Source of the DNA: Candidatus Thorarchaeota archaeon
GTDB lineage: Archaea > Asgardarchaeota > Thorarchaeia > Thorarchaeales > Thorarchaeaceae
Length of the DNA stretch: 64,000 nt
Direction: 5' to 3'
NCBI GenBank assembly: GCA_016933575.1
Contig: JAFGAR010000081.1
Coordinates: 1-64,000, forward strand
Part shown: positions 35,038 through 42,997 of the stretch, in pieces
Layout: every line of letters starts with the position of its first letter
Numbering within the stretch: position 1 is the first letter of the stretch
Notes under the pieces: model-generated
What the model was told of the DNA's origin: nothing
The model's input: only the letters and a program-made list of their open reading frames with translations
Databases searched by the model: none
Position numbers and translations under genes: made by a program

Positions 35038-35316
35038 TCATACACTCTGAGCCTGTAACTCGGCATCTATCATCTTTGCACAGAGGTCCGGTTCTTCCTC
35101 ACATAGTCTTTCGAAATTTCTGATACCCATCCGAGTCCAGTATTCACGAAGTGCATCATTAAGTATCATAGACTGGGTTGAGTTGCATTGCGCGATTGAT
35201 TCCCTTATCCCTACCACTAATTCCTCTATTGAGGCTTTTCGTATCTTTATTCGAGCCCAAAAGTCACACATCTTTCCGCGACAGGGTCCCTTAACCATCA
35301 CACAATATTGAACCAT
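35038..35316 (-). CDS. Small cysteine-containing protein of unknown function
   Basis: This 92-residue protein has Cys5, Cys12 and Cys17 close to the N-terminus (YCVMVKGPCRGKMC) and three further cysteines downstream, which might bind a metal or cluster. The rest is helical and charged. No family recognised. It converges on the FAD-oxidase gene (7 bases between stop codons) and is divergent from the YgbA-like gene, so its promoter lies within about 120 bases. Confidence 0.55.
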   Translation of the reverse strand: MVQYCVMVKGPCRGKMCDFWARIKIRKASIEELVVGIRESIAQCNSTQSMILNDALREYWTRMGIRNFERLCEEEPDLCAKMIDAELQAQSV

Positions 35317-35439
35317 TTTAAAACCTCATCTGGCCTAGGGCTTTCGAATACAAGCATTTCATAAGCATTATCTTAGTTGCATAGGCATCTTTACAGCAAA
35401 GAATGGCAAACTAAAATCACTATCGTGGTGTTGCGTACT

Positions 35440-35796
35440 ATGCACGATACATCAAAGAACAATGATTCACACACTCTTGGCCAAAAGATTCGGAAAGAGC
35501 AAACAACAGTTAGAAAGATGATTCATATTTATTGTGAGAAGAAGCACAAAACCGCCCATAATACTCTTTGTGATGAATGTACAAGACTGTTAGACTATTC
35601 TCTGCGTCGATTGGAACTCTGTCAATTTCAAGAAGACAAACCAACCTGTCGAAGATGCAAAGTCCATTGTTATAATCCTGAAATGAGAACTCGAATTAGA
35701 CAGGTCATGCGGGTTTCAGGTCCACGAATGTTGTTGAGAACCCCTATTCTGTGGATCAAACATAGATCTCACGACAGAGATGAATTGTATGAATGA
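35440..35796 (+). CDS. YgbA-like (nitrous oxide-stimulated promoter) family protein
   Basis: A protein of about 118 residues matching the E. coli YgbA family in length and motifs: IRKEQTTVRKMIHIYC, LCDECTRLLDYSLRRLELC, FQEDKPTCRRCKVHCYNP and VMRVSGPRMLLRTPILWIKH. Six conserved cysteines in CxxC-like pairs suggest metal binding. Bacterial members are linked to nitric oxide stress and recovery from nitrosative damage. The ATG at 35440 fits the family length; a TTG 21 codons upstream is unlikely. It converges on the hydrogenase operon, with a strong hairpin between. Confidence 0.85.
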   Translation: MHDTSKNNDSHTLGQKIRKEQTTVRKMIHIYCEKKHKTAHNTLCDECTRLLDYSLRRLELCQFQEDKPTCRRCKVHCYNPEMRTRIRQVMRVSGPRMLLRTPILWIKHRSHDRDELYE

Positions 35797-35846
35797 TGAA
35801 AGGAGCATTATTTCGTTACACTCTAACATTGAACCGAATTAGTAAA

Positions 35847-35885
35847 TCGAATGGGCAACTCTCGCATTGCCTGCTGCCCATTCGA
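35847..35885. terminator. Long perfect hairpin between convergent genes
   Basis: TCGAATGGGCA (35847-35857) and TGCCCATTCGA (35875-35885) form an 11-bp perfect stem around a 17-base loop. CTAGTTTTGTC follows on the plus strand. It lies 50 bases after the YgbA-like gene and 10 bases after the end of the hydrogenase operon, so it may stop transcription from both sides. Confidence 0.6.
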
Positions 35886-35895
35886 CTAGTTTTGT

Positions 35896-37188
35896 CTACT
35901 TGTACACAACTTCTACTAGATGTGCACTACAGCTGATACAGGGATCATAGGCTCTAGCAATCATCTCAAACTTTAGTTCGATATTCTCCATCTGATTTTT
36001 AGCAAGCAGATTTTCGCCACCAGTGCGAATGAATGCCTCTATATCATCTAGAAACATTGCTGTGGGTGTTATGAAATCTGCCGCTACTGTCTTTCCCTCT
36101 TTGATCTTGTAATGATGGATTAGAGTACCTCTAGGCGCTTCAACTGCACCTGTCCCAACTCCAGTGTCTTGTTTGGGTTGGGCAATCTTTGGGTCCTCAC
36201 TAGACAGGAGTTGGTTAACTACATCTATGACACCCTCAAGCGAGTATACCTGTTCGATAGCCTGAGCAAAATTATTGTACAGTGGATTGCGGTACCAGCG
36301 TTCGTTGAAGAGTTTCTTATACGCCTGTTTTGCTTTTCCCTTCAGTCGCTCGCCGAGAAGGATGATTCGTGCAATTGCCCCGACTGTGAATGGTGCATCA
36401 TTGTAGGTTCCACGCTTTGCAAAACTATGACTGACCACACGCTCCTTTATTACATTCTTGTATCGATCAACAGGATGTTCCTCACCATCTGACGTGATTA
36501 AGATATCACCATAGTAGTCATAGTCATCATGGGGCGGCTTACAACAGAGAAATTGCGTTTCGCGTTCCATATGGTCAGGAATTTGAAGTTCAGCAAGAAG
36601 GTCAATAGTGTCCATAGCAAAGGGTAGTAGTTCCAATGCCTCCTCCTTAATAGCTATGAGTTCATCCTTTGTTGGTAATTTGTTGAATCCACCAAGTACA
36701 GGATTCTCTCCATGGATCATTCTTCCTCCCATCATTCGCATTATTTTGTTGCCATATTTCTTGAGCTGCAAGGCCTTGACTACTGTACCGCCATGCTTGT
36801 CAGCCATGGCTACAGCATTATCATAACCGAGGAAGTCTGGTAGTGCTAAGAAGTACAAGTGTAAGCTGTGACTCTCTAACATCTCACCATGATGCATTAA
36901 TTGACGATATGCTTGAGTTGTCTCTGGAATTTCTACTTCAAGAGCCTTCTCAAGCCCTCTCAATGCTGCATACTTGTGTGAGAGGTTGCAGATTGCACAG
37001 ATTCTTGGAACTATGCTTAGATCCTCTTCAGGGGTCTTTCCAACAACAAGCTGTTCAAAGAGCCGGGGTCCTTCAAGTATACGCACCTCTACATTGCTAA
37101 TCTTGTTGCCCTGAATCTCTACCTTTATTCCTCCATGACCTTCGACTCGGGCAAGAGGTTCAATAATGATTTCTTTCTTTGCAGACAT
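35896..37188 (-). CDS. hydA: [NiFe] hydrogenase large (alpha) subunit, group 3b type
   Basis: The catalytic subunit of about 430 residues holds the Ni-Fe site. The first ligand pair is in RICAICNLSH and the second in DPCISCSAH near the end. After that motif only LVEVVYK remains, which would be the peptide removed by a maturation protease. It is the last gene of a four-gene operon (beta, gamma, delta, alpha) with overlapping ends, the order known for Pyrococcus sulfhydrogenase. The complex oxidises H2 with NAD(P)+ reduction, or the reverse, in the cytoplasm. The ATG at 37188 has GGAGG eight bases upstream. Confidence 0.93.
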   Translation of the reverse strand: MSAKKEIIIEPLARVEGHGGIKVEIQGNKISNVEVRILEGPRLFEQLVVGKTPEEDLSIVPRICAICNLSHKYAALRGLEKALEVEIPETTQAYRQLMHHGEMLESHSLHLYFLALPDFLGYDNAVAMADKHGGTVVKALQLKKYGNKIMRMMGGRMIHGENPVLGGFNKLPTKDELIAIKEEALELLPFAMDTIDLLAELQIPDHMERETQFLCCKPPHDDYDYYGDILITSDGEEHPVDRYKNVIKERVVSHSFAKRGTYNDAPFTVGAIARIILLGERLKGKAKQAYKKLFNERWYRNPLYNNFAQAIEQVYSLEGVIDVVNQLLSSEDPKIAQPKQDTGVGTGAVEAPRGTLIHHYKIKEGKTVAADFITPTAMFLDDIEAFIRTGGENLLAKNQMENIELKFEMIARAYDPCISCSAHLVEVVYK

Positions 37189-37205
37189 TCTAACTTCCTC
37201 CATAT

Positions 37206-37991
37206 TCAAAGATTCTCTATATACTTCAGAATCTTATGGCCTCCATAGTTCTTTACTCGTCTAATGATATCTTTCTTTGTCATTCCAAAACTTTCAAGAA
37301 GTTTCAGGTGTTGACTGAAATTTCCATCGTCGTTTGGACCCCAACATCCGACACATGGCAATCCATGATTAGGGCAGACTGAATTACATCCACCTGCTGT
37401 TATTGGTCCTAGACAGAACTTTTTGTCTAACAAGAGACAATGGTTCTCATTCAATTTACATTCATGACAGACAGGATGTGGATATGGTTCTGGAATTGCT
37501 TGATGTATCAATCTCGATATCAGAGCAAAGGTTTGTTTTGCATCAATTGGGCACCCTGGGAGATAATAATCTACAGTGACATACGCATCAAGAGGTCTCG
37601 CCTCTACCGGTTCTGTGATGAATTTTACATCTCCGTATACTTTCTGAAGGCGTTTTGTATAGCCATCATCTCCTGTGTACATGGCTTGAGGTCCGCCACT
37701 TACTGCACAGTTACCTATTGCAACGAGAACTTTTGCTCTCTTTCTGATATCCAGGAGATGTTCTTTTTCTTTTTCAGTACTTATACTTCCCTCAACAAAG
37801 GCTACATCAAGAGGGCCTTCCGTTGGGTTACTTGATGCCATGACAAACGATTGCATATTCACTGACCCAAACAAGTTTAGAATCTCATCCTCAGTATGTA
37901 TGATGAGTAGTTGGTCGCCAGCACATCCGGTAAAGCCATAGATTCCTACTCTGGGTTTCGGAACTGAAGTTGGTTCGCGTGTCCAAGCCAT
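37206..37991 (-). CDS. hydD: [NiFe] hydrogenase small (delta) subunit
   Basis: This 261-residue subunit carries three Fe-S clusters that lead electrons away from the Ni-Fe site. The proximal cluster ligands are Cys in GFTGCAGDQ, GNCAVSGG and LPGCPID. The C-terminal half has a Cys-rich region (CHECKLNENHC, KKFCLGPITAGGC, VCPNHGLPCVGC) for further clusters. It starts with ATG at 37991, with the upstream gamma gene's stop codon directly before it. This arrangement matches the sulfhydrogenase operon. Confidence 0.93.
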   Translation of the reverse strand: MAWTREPTSVPKPRVGIYGFTGCAGDQLLIIHTEDEILNLFGSVNMQSFVMASSNPTEGPLDVAFVEGSISTEKEKEHLLDIRKRAKVLVAIGNCAVSGGPQAMYTGDDGYTKRLQKVYGDVKFITEPVEARPLDAYVTVDYYLPGCPIDAKQTFALISRLIHQAIPEPYPHPVCHECKLNENHCLLLDKKFCLGPITAGGCNSVCPNHGLPCVGCWGPNDDGNFSQHLKLLESFGMTKKDIIRRVKNYGGHKILKYIENL

Positions 37992-38840
37992 TTAGATCAA
38001 CTCCCTAAAATGTAGAGTGTCCCAGTACGTGAAGACAGGTCCATCCGTACAGGTATACAAGTGGTCAAGAGCACAATGTCCACACTTTCCAATACCGCAT
38101 TTCATACGACGCTCCAATGATAGTTGAATCTGGTTCTTTGGAATCTTCAATTTGAGAAACTCATCAATAACAAATTTGTACATCACTGGTGGTCCACAAA
38201 CAACTGCTGTTGTCTTTCTTGGATCTATCTCAGGCAAGTCCTTGAATAGTTTCGTGACCACACCAACATTCTCGGTCCATTCACCGTCAGGTTTGTCGAC
38301 AGTATACATACAATCAATATCTTCACGTTCTTTCAATTGAAAGAACTCATCTCGAAAGAGAATTTCACCTGGATTTCTCGCTCCATACATGAAGAAGACT
38401 CTACTAAATTGGTCTCTATTGTCAAGCACGTAATATAGAATTGAGCGAAGGGGAATCACACCCAGTCCCCCCGCAAGGATGATAATGTCCTTGTTTACCA
38501 TCTGATCTAGCTTGAATCCATTACCGTATGGTCCTCGAATATAGATCATATCATTGTCTCGCTTCTTGAATAATGCTTCAGTCATTTTTCCCATTTTTCG
38601 AACGCCTAGCTCTAGAATTCCAGGTCTGCTTGGTGTTGATGAGATTGAAAATGGAGCCTCTCCAACTCCTGGAATAGACACCATTATGAACTGCCCTGGT
38701 GAATATGTAAATGACATTGCACGATTCATGTCAAGGTGTCGAACTTGGAAGAATCTGTGATCCTTGATTAAATCATAGTGTCGAACGATTCTAGCTGGTT
38801 CCGGTTGATAGGGATTCTCGTACATCTCTGACACATTCAT
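37992..38840 (-). CDS. hydG: Sulfhydrogenase gamma subunit (FAD/NAD(P)-binding, 2Fe-2S)
   Basis: This 282-residue ferredoxin reductase-like subunit has an FAD domain (PGQFIMVSIPG, EAPFSISSTP), an NAD(P) domain (AGGLGVIPLRSIL, VVCGPPVMYKFV) and a C-terminal [2Fe-2S] motif (MKCGIGKCGHCALD, then YTC). It reduces or oxidises the nicotinamide cofactor for the hydrogenase. The start overlaps the stop codon of the beta gene by four bases (ATGA), indicating translational coupling. Confidence 0.94.
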   Translation of the reverse strand: MNVSEMYENPYQPEPARIVRHYDLIKDHRFFQVRHLDMNRAMSFTYSPGQFIMVSIPGVGEAPFSISSTPSRPGILELGVRKMGKMTEALFKKRDNDMIYIRGPYGNGFKLDQMVNKDIIILAGGLGVIPLRSILYYVLDNRDQFSRVFFMYGARNPGEILFRDEFFQLKEREDIDCMYTVDKPDGEWTENVGVVTKLFKDLPEIDPRKTTAVVCGPPVMYKFVIDEFLKLKIPKNQIQLSLERRMKCGIGKCGHCALDHLYTCTDGPVFTYWDTLHFRELI

Positions 38841-39868
38841 TTTTGGGGCACCTCTCTATTCGTAAGGGCTTGCGAAACCGTGAGTACATTGATATCCACA
38901 GGACAGGTTTCAACGCAGCGTCCACATCCGATACAACCAGGACTTCCGTATTCACTTCCAAAGGATTTCAATTTGTGAGTGTACCAAAGTTTCAATCGAT
39001 CTGCTCTCTTTGCTCTGAAGTTATGATCCCCTGATACGAGACTGTAGTCCACGAACATGCAGCTATCCCAGACCCGCTCTCGGCGACCGGTTGTTTCATT
39101 CGTCACATCAAAGACATCAGTCACATTGTAGCAGTTACATGTTGGACAGACCATGGAACACTGCCCACATGAGAGACACTTGTCTGCAAAATAATCCCAG
39201 ACCTCACTATCGTGGCTGAGCTCCATAATGTCTGGCATGCTCTTAAAATCGATATGAGTCTTGAACACCTTGTTCCTTTTGTTTCTCCATTCTATGTATT
39301 TCTGGATATCATCATGACTGACATCTTCTTCAAAGAATTCCTCTCTCTCATAGATCATATCATGACCTCTGCTTGAACCTACCCAGACTAAATAGAACTC
39401 CTTCAAATTGACAAAGAAGAGATCAAATCCTTCTTCCACAATATCTGTTCCGGCAGATTTGCATATGGATGACTCAGTAGGCATACATGAGAATCCAATG
39501 ATGAGGGAGTTCTCTCTTAGTCCTGCATAATACGGATCTGCTGGTTCCTTCAGGAAGATCTCATCAAGTCTTAGGAGACCATGAATCTCACAAGGATGCA
39601 CACCAATGATAATCCTCTTCTCAATCATGGAGTAATCAGGATAGAATCCTTTCTCGTTGAAGTGCAGCATTGTGAACCTCTTTGGATGAAAGAGCTTCTT
39701 CAATGGGATCATTGGATGATCATCTGAAATCTCAAGTTCTGAGGTCTTTTCCACACGGTCAAATGTCAGAATACCATTTCTTCTTACAGGTCCATATAGA
39801 GCACCAAATTTTTCTAGGCTCTCTAAGAACACGTCAAGAAATTTTGATTGCATTTTCAATATGCGCAT
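38837..39868 (-). CDS. hydB: Sulfhydrogenase beta subunit (Fe-S electron transfer)
   Basis: A protein of about 343 residues with a 4Fe-4S dicluster domain at the C-terminus (CLSCGQCSMVCPTC and CIGCGRCVETCP). The preceding segment (HPCEIHGLLRLDEIF, IGFSCMPTESSICKSAG) is typical of HydB of sulfhydrogenases, the subunit also linked to sulfur reduction. The first gene of the hydrogenase operon. ATG 39868 is chosen provisionally; ATG 39853 (MQSKFLDVFLES) would also fit the family start, and a GTG at 39877 is less likely. Confidence 0.9.
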   Translation of the reverse strand: MRILKMQSKFLDVFLESLEKFGALYGPVRRNGILTFDRVEKTSELEISDDHPMIPLKKLFHPKRFTMLHFNEKGFYPDYSMIEKRIIIGVHPCEIHGLLRLDEIFLKEPADPYYAGLRENSLIIGFSCMPTESSICKSAGTDIVEEGFDLFFVNLKEFYLVWVGSSRGHDMIYEREEFFEEDVSHDDIQKYIEWRNKRNKVFKTHIDFKSMPDIMELSHDSEVWDYFADKCLSCGQCSMVCPTCNCYNVTDVFDVTNETTGRRERVWDSCMFVDYSLVSGDHNFRAKRADRLKLWYTHKLKSFGSEYGSPGCIGCGRCVETCPVDINVLTVSQALTNREVPQK

Positions 39869-39877
39869 ATGCAACAC

Positions 39878-40200
39878 CCTGTCCAGTGTAGCTGGTTGAA
39901 TCGACGTTGCCCAACTGCTTTCTGTTAAGGCTTTTTCCGTAGTTCACATATTTATTTGATATGATAGTGATAAGAAAAAAAGTTATGAATCCAGATTACA
40001 AATCTCAGTAATGAGAACTTAAACATTGATGTAATTCTTCTCGTAGTGAGAAATACCTCCACCTCTTTTCTCTCCAAGATATCGATTGGCAAATATTGCC
40101 ATAAAGCGCCTTCTTGTGGAAGGTCTTCCCTCTATCTCTGAGGTCTTATATGTTCAGGCTATACAATATCGTGAGAACACCACCAATAGAGGTTCGCTAA
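39878..40200. other. Gene-poor spacer upstream of the hydrogenase operon
   Basis: This stretch of 323 bases carries A/T-rich segments around 39945-39990 (AGTTCACATATTTATTTGATATG) likely to hold the promoter of the minus-strand hydrogenase operon. Apart from the short minus-strand reading frame at 40019-40102, I see no gene. No tRNA or structured RNA is evident. Confidence 0.5.
40019..40102 (-). pseudogene. Short fragment resembling a PH-protein tail
   Basis: A 27-codon frame (ATG at 40102) ends at 40019 and codes for MAIFANRYLGEKRGGGISHY plus a short tail. The frame is open a further 17 codons upstream without a start codon. Its KRGGGISHY resembles the KRSGGISHR terminus of PH paralog 4, so it may be the relic of a lost gene. 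A real microprotein is the alternative. Confidence 0.25.
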
Positions 40201-40563
40201 ATGGACACGGCTCGAAGCACGTTAGAATTTGGGAAAGACTGGAGATGCATGCTCAACTATCTTGCTGAATCTGAAAGTCTTGTTGATGTTTACCTATGTT
40301 CCAGTGCATATGGTCATGCTGATGATCGTGATGGGATGGTCGCTGAGACACATGGAGTTCGGATAATCTATGTGGGAGAGGACTATTTCATAGTTGGACC
40401 ACGAAGACCAGTGCACTCAAGCATTATTCCTATGGGCTGGATTTCGATGATTCGAGTTCATGATGATAATGCAAGTTCCAATATGGTCAGTCTAGTAGAA
40501 TCCGAAACCATTGACTCAAATGAGATAGAAATGGATGCTCCTGAGATAGATCTAGAGCATTAG
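40201..40563 (+). CDS. Acidic protein of unknown function
   Basis: This 120-residue protein has a mixed alpha/beta first part with GVRIIYVGEDYFIVGPRRPV and IPMGWISMIRVHDD, and a strongly acidic C-terminus (SETIDSNEIEMDAPEIDLEH). There is no signal peptide or membrane helix. No family recognised. It precedes a membrane hydrolase-like gene by 85 bases. Confidence 0.5.
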   Translation: MDTARSTLEFGKDWRCMLNYLAESESLVDVYLCSSAYGHADDRDGMVAETHGVRIIYVGEDYFIVGPRRPVHSSIIPMGWISMIRVHDDNASSNMVSLVESETIDSNEIEMDAPEIDLEH

Positions 40564-40648
40564 TTTCATGTGCCCCATCTGAAGTACATGTGATGAAGGT
40601 TCAACCCATTTATATCAATCAACGTCTAGTCTTATTGGTGACTAATTG

Positions 40649-41173
40649 ATGCCTTTCACACCATACCACTTTGGACCTATGTTCTTGTTAGGAATTCTTT
40701 TGCTATCCTTTGTTGATTTATCGACAATCATGATTGCTGGTGTGATTCTTGATATTGAAGTAATAGTGGTTCTGGTCTTCAATCTCTCACAGCCACTTCA
40801 TGGATTCTTTCATACCTATTTTGGAGCAACCTTAGTAGCAATTACGTTATCAATAGTCCTCTGGCCGCTCCGTAAGTTTCTCAATGATATTGTTATTCTC
40901 CTTGGTATTCATCAGGAGTCGAACTATCGAATGATACTCTTTGGAAGTCTGATTGGGACCGAATCCCATGTCTTTCTAGACTCATTTCTCTATTTAGAAA
41001 TGAACCCATTCTATCCGCTCTTGGGAAATCCATTTCTCGATCTGATTCCAAGTGTGATGATATATGATCTCTGTATTATAACGGGCATTCTTGGTCTTGT
41101 TCTCTACGTAATTCGTATACTTTATAGAAAGCCAATATCTTTCCCAAATGTATGGAGCGAGAAGCGTGACTGA
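40649..41173 (+). CDS. YdjM/DUF457-like membrane protein
   Basis: A protein of about 174 residues beginning MPFTPYHFGPMFLLG, the N-terminus typical of YdjM-like (DUF457/metal-dependent hydrolase-like) membrane proteins. A histidine pair in LHGFFHTY and a later ESHVFLDSF segment are the conserved His/Asp positions between helices. Four to five membrane helices are visible. Function unknown. ATG 40649 is used rather than the TTG just upstream. Its end overlaps the following methyltransferase start. Confidence 0.75.
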   Translation: MPFTPYHFGPMFLLGILLLSFVDLSTIMIAGVILDIEVIVVLVFNLSQPLHGFFHTYFGATLVAITLSIVLWPLRKFLNDIVILLGIHQESNYRMILFGSLIGTESHVFLDSFLYLEMNPFYPLLGNPFLDLIPSVMIYDLCIITGILGLVLYVIRILYRKPISFPNVWSEKRD

Positions 41174-41879
41174 TTTCTATTCTAGACTGGCAAGATACTA
41201 TGATCAAATGTATTCATTCATAGATTATGAGAAAAATGCGAAGACTTTGAATGAGATAATTCAGAGATATAAAAAAGCCCCAGATACTAGGCTCTTGGAC
41301 GTCGCCTGTGGGACTGGCACTCATCTCAAATATCTAAAGAATACGTACCAAGTTATGGGATTTGACATAAGCAATGAGATGTTGGAAATTGCTGATAAGA
41401 AATGCCCAGACATTGAATTCATTCAAGGTGATATGACATCTATGAGTTTGGATAGGAAGTTCGATGTCATTACATGTCTGTTTGGCTCTATTAACTACCT
41501 CGTAAAGAAAGCTGATTTAGTTAAAGCAATACATGCATTTTCTAAACACCTTGTCACTGGAGGTCTTGTCATCATTGAGCCTATATTCACAACAGACTCA
41601 TATCGCGAAGGTTCCTTAGGGATACTCTGCGTTGATCTACCAGAAATCAAGATCGCTCGTACAAATGTGACACGGCGAGAGGGTGATATTGCTTATCTTG
41701 ATTTTCATTTTCTGATATCAACTCCTGAGACCGGGACTGAGCACTTTGTTGATCCAAGTCCAATGGGTATCTTCTCAAAAGATATGTTTCTGAAAATGAT
41801 GGAAGAGAGTGGGCTCTCTGCGTCCTTCGTAGAACCCGGATTAGCCAAGGAGGGTCTTTTCATTGGTATCAAGAAGTAA
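41166..41879 (+). CDS. Class I SAM-dependent methyltransferase
   Basis: A protein of about 237 residues starting MTDFYSRLARYYDQMY. The SAM site is LLDVACGTGTHLKYL with VMGFDISNEML and FDVITCLFGSINYL. This N-terminal YDxxY pattern is common among small-molecule methyltransferases. The GTG at 41166 overlaps the preceding stop codon by eight bases and has GGAG seven bases upstream. An ATG six codons earlier is possible. The substrate is unknown. Confidence 0.88.
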   Translation: MTDFYSRLARYYDQMYSFIDYEKNAKTLNEIIQRYKKAPDTRLLDVACGTGTHLKYLKNTYQVMGFDISNEMLEIADKKCPDIEFIQGDMTSMSLDRKFDVITCLFGSINYLVKKADLVKAIHAFSKHLVTGGLVIIEPIFTTDSYREGSLGILCVDLPEIKIARTNVTRREGDIAYLDFHFLISTPETGTEHFVDPSPMGIFSKDMFLKMMEESGLSASFVEPGLAKEGLFIGIKK

Positions 41880-41935
41880 GCTTGCCATTTTTCCCCTTTC
41901 CACTAATTGATTAATACAAATGTGAATGCTCTATT

Positions 41936-42466
41936 ATGGAAGTTGCTACATTTGGTTCCGGGTGTTTTTGGTGTACTGAAGCAGTCTTTCAACAGTTGAA
42001 AGGCGTCAATTCTGTTGTATCTGGATACTCTGGAGGTCATGTTGAGAATCCTAGCTATGAACAGGTTTGCACAGGAAAGACTGGGCATGCTGAGGTCTGC
42101 CAGATTGAATTTGATCCAAAGCAAATATCCTTTGAAGAACTTCTTGAGATTTTCTTTGATACCCACGATCCTACAACATTAAACCGCCAAGGAAACGATT
42201 TCGGCACGCAGTATCGCTCTGTTATTTTCTATCATAATGAAGACCAGAAACAGCTTGCTGAAAAGATGAAAAGTGATCTTGAAGGTAAGAAGACATTCAA
42301 AGGACCCATTGTGACTGAGATTGCCGCATTTGAGAAGTTTTACCCAGCAGAGAATTACCATCAGAATTATTTCCGTGATAATCCCAATCAAGGATATTGT
42401 CGCTACGTCATCGCTCCAAAAGTAGCGAAATTCAAAAAAGTATTCAAACTCAAACTCGATACCTAA
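41936..42466 (+). CDS. msrA: Peptide methionine-S-sulfoxide reductase
   Basis: This 176-residue enzyme reduces S-methionine sulfoxide in proteins. The active-site motif GCFWC (catalytic Cys10) is near the N-terminus, followed by [44 protein letters not shown] and YHQNYF. All are typical of MsrA. It stands alone and converges on the TPR-like genes, with an A/T-rich hairpin at its end. Confidence 0.95.
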   Translation: MEVATFGSGCFWCTEAVFQQLKGVNSVVSGYSGGHVENPSYEQVCTGKTGHAEVCQIEFDPKQISFEELLEIFFDTHDPTTLNRQGNDFGTQYRSVIFYHNEDQKQLAEKMKSDLEGKKTFKGPIVTEIAAFEKFYPAENYHQNYFRDNPNQGYCRYVIAPKVAKFKKVFKLKLDT

Positions 42467-42494
42467 CCTATAGAAATATTATTATCTATAGTTA
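42464..42494. terminator. A/T-rich hairpin between convergent genes
   Basis: TAACCTATAGA (42464-42474) pairs with TCTATAGTTA (42485-42494, one bulged C), starting at the stop codon of msrA and ending two bases before the end of the minus-strand gene. The position between convergent genes suggests a terminator, though the stem is weak. Confidence 0.4.
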
Positions 42495-42496
42495 AT

Positions 42497-42997
42497 TCAG
42501 ATATCTCGGTCAAAATGAACGATATTCCTCCATTTGTTTGGTTTCCAAGACAGGCTTTGAAATTCCTTGAAGATCTGCACGAGAATAACAATAGAGCTTG
42601 GTTTGAAGATCATAGCATGAAGTAGATGAAGTTCAATTTCAATCCAATCCTCTTGTGGTGATTCAAGTATCTTATCAATAGCCTGAACAATCTGGTCATG
42701 GTAAAATTGTTGGTCCATATCAGTCATGTCAGGAATATATTTCCAAGGATGTATGTGTGGCACATCCTTGTATTTCTCTTGACTCAAATCTATGACATCT
42801 TTCTTTCTTGTCCACCATGCATGGCCTGCAGCAAGATATCCGAGATTTATAGGGACCTCATTCTCAAGGACTGTTTTACATAATAGTCCGACAAAGTCAT
42901 AGTAGTTACTAGCCTCATCCATGAGGGTGTCAAGAATTGATTTCGTATCATCATCTATGAATGGGTAGTATTTTGTGACGGTCCCCATTGGTTTCAA
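42497..42997 (-). CDS. Truncated duplicate of the TPR-type protein
   Basis: The first 125 residues of this 166-residue protein match those of the upstream 503-residue protein closely (MKPMGTVTKYYPFIDDDTKS versus MEPMGTITKYYPFIDEGTKS; later EDWIEIELHLLHA versus DDWIEADLHILHA). The remaining 40 residues are unrelated, so the copy lost the repeat region. Its ATG overlaps the previous gene's stop codon by four bases. It may be a functional short form or a decaying duplicate. Confidence 0.6.
   Translation of the reverse strand: MKPMGTVTKYYPFIDDDTKSILDTLMDEASNYYDFVGLLCKTVLENEVPINLGYLAAGHAWWTRKKDVIDLSQEKYKDVPHIHPWKYIPDMTDMDQQFYHDQIVQAIDKILESPQEDWIEIELHLLHAMIFKPSSIVILVQIFKEFQSLSWKPNKWRNIVHFDRDI

Noticed and set aside
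37206..39868. F420-reducing or methyl-viologen hydrogenase (groups 3a/3c) for the four-gene hydrogenase
   Set aside because: The presence of an FAD/NAD(P)-binding gamma subunit and HydB-type beta subunit, in the order beta-gamma-delta-alpha, fits group 3b instead.
40086..40268. 60-codon plus-strand frame before the acidic protein gene
   Set aside because: No ribosome site, no motif, and it overlaps the start of the next gene in another frame.
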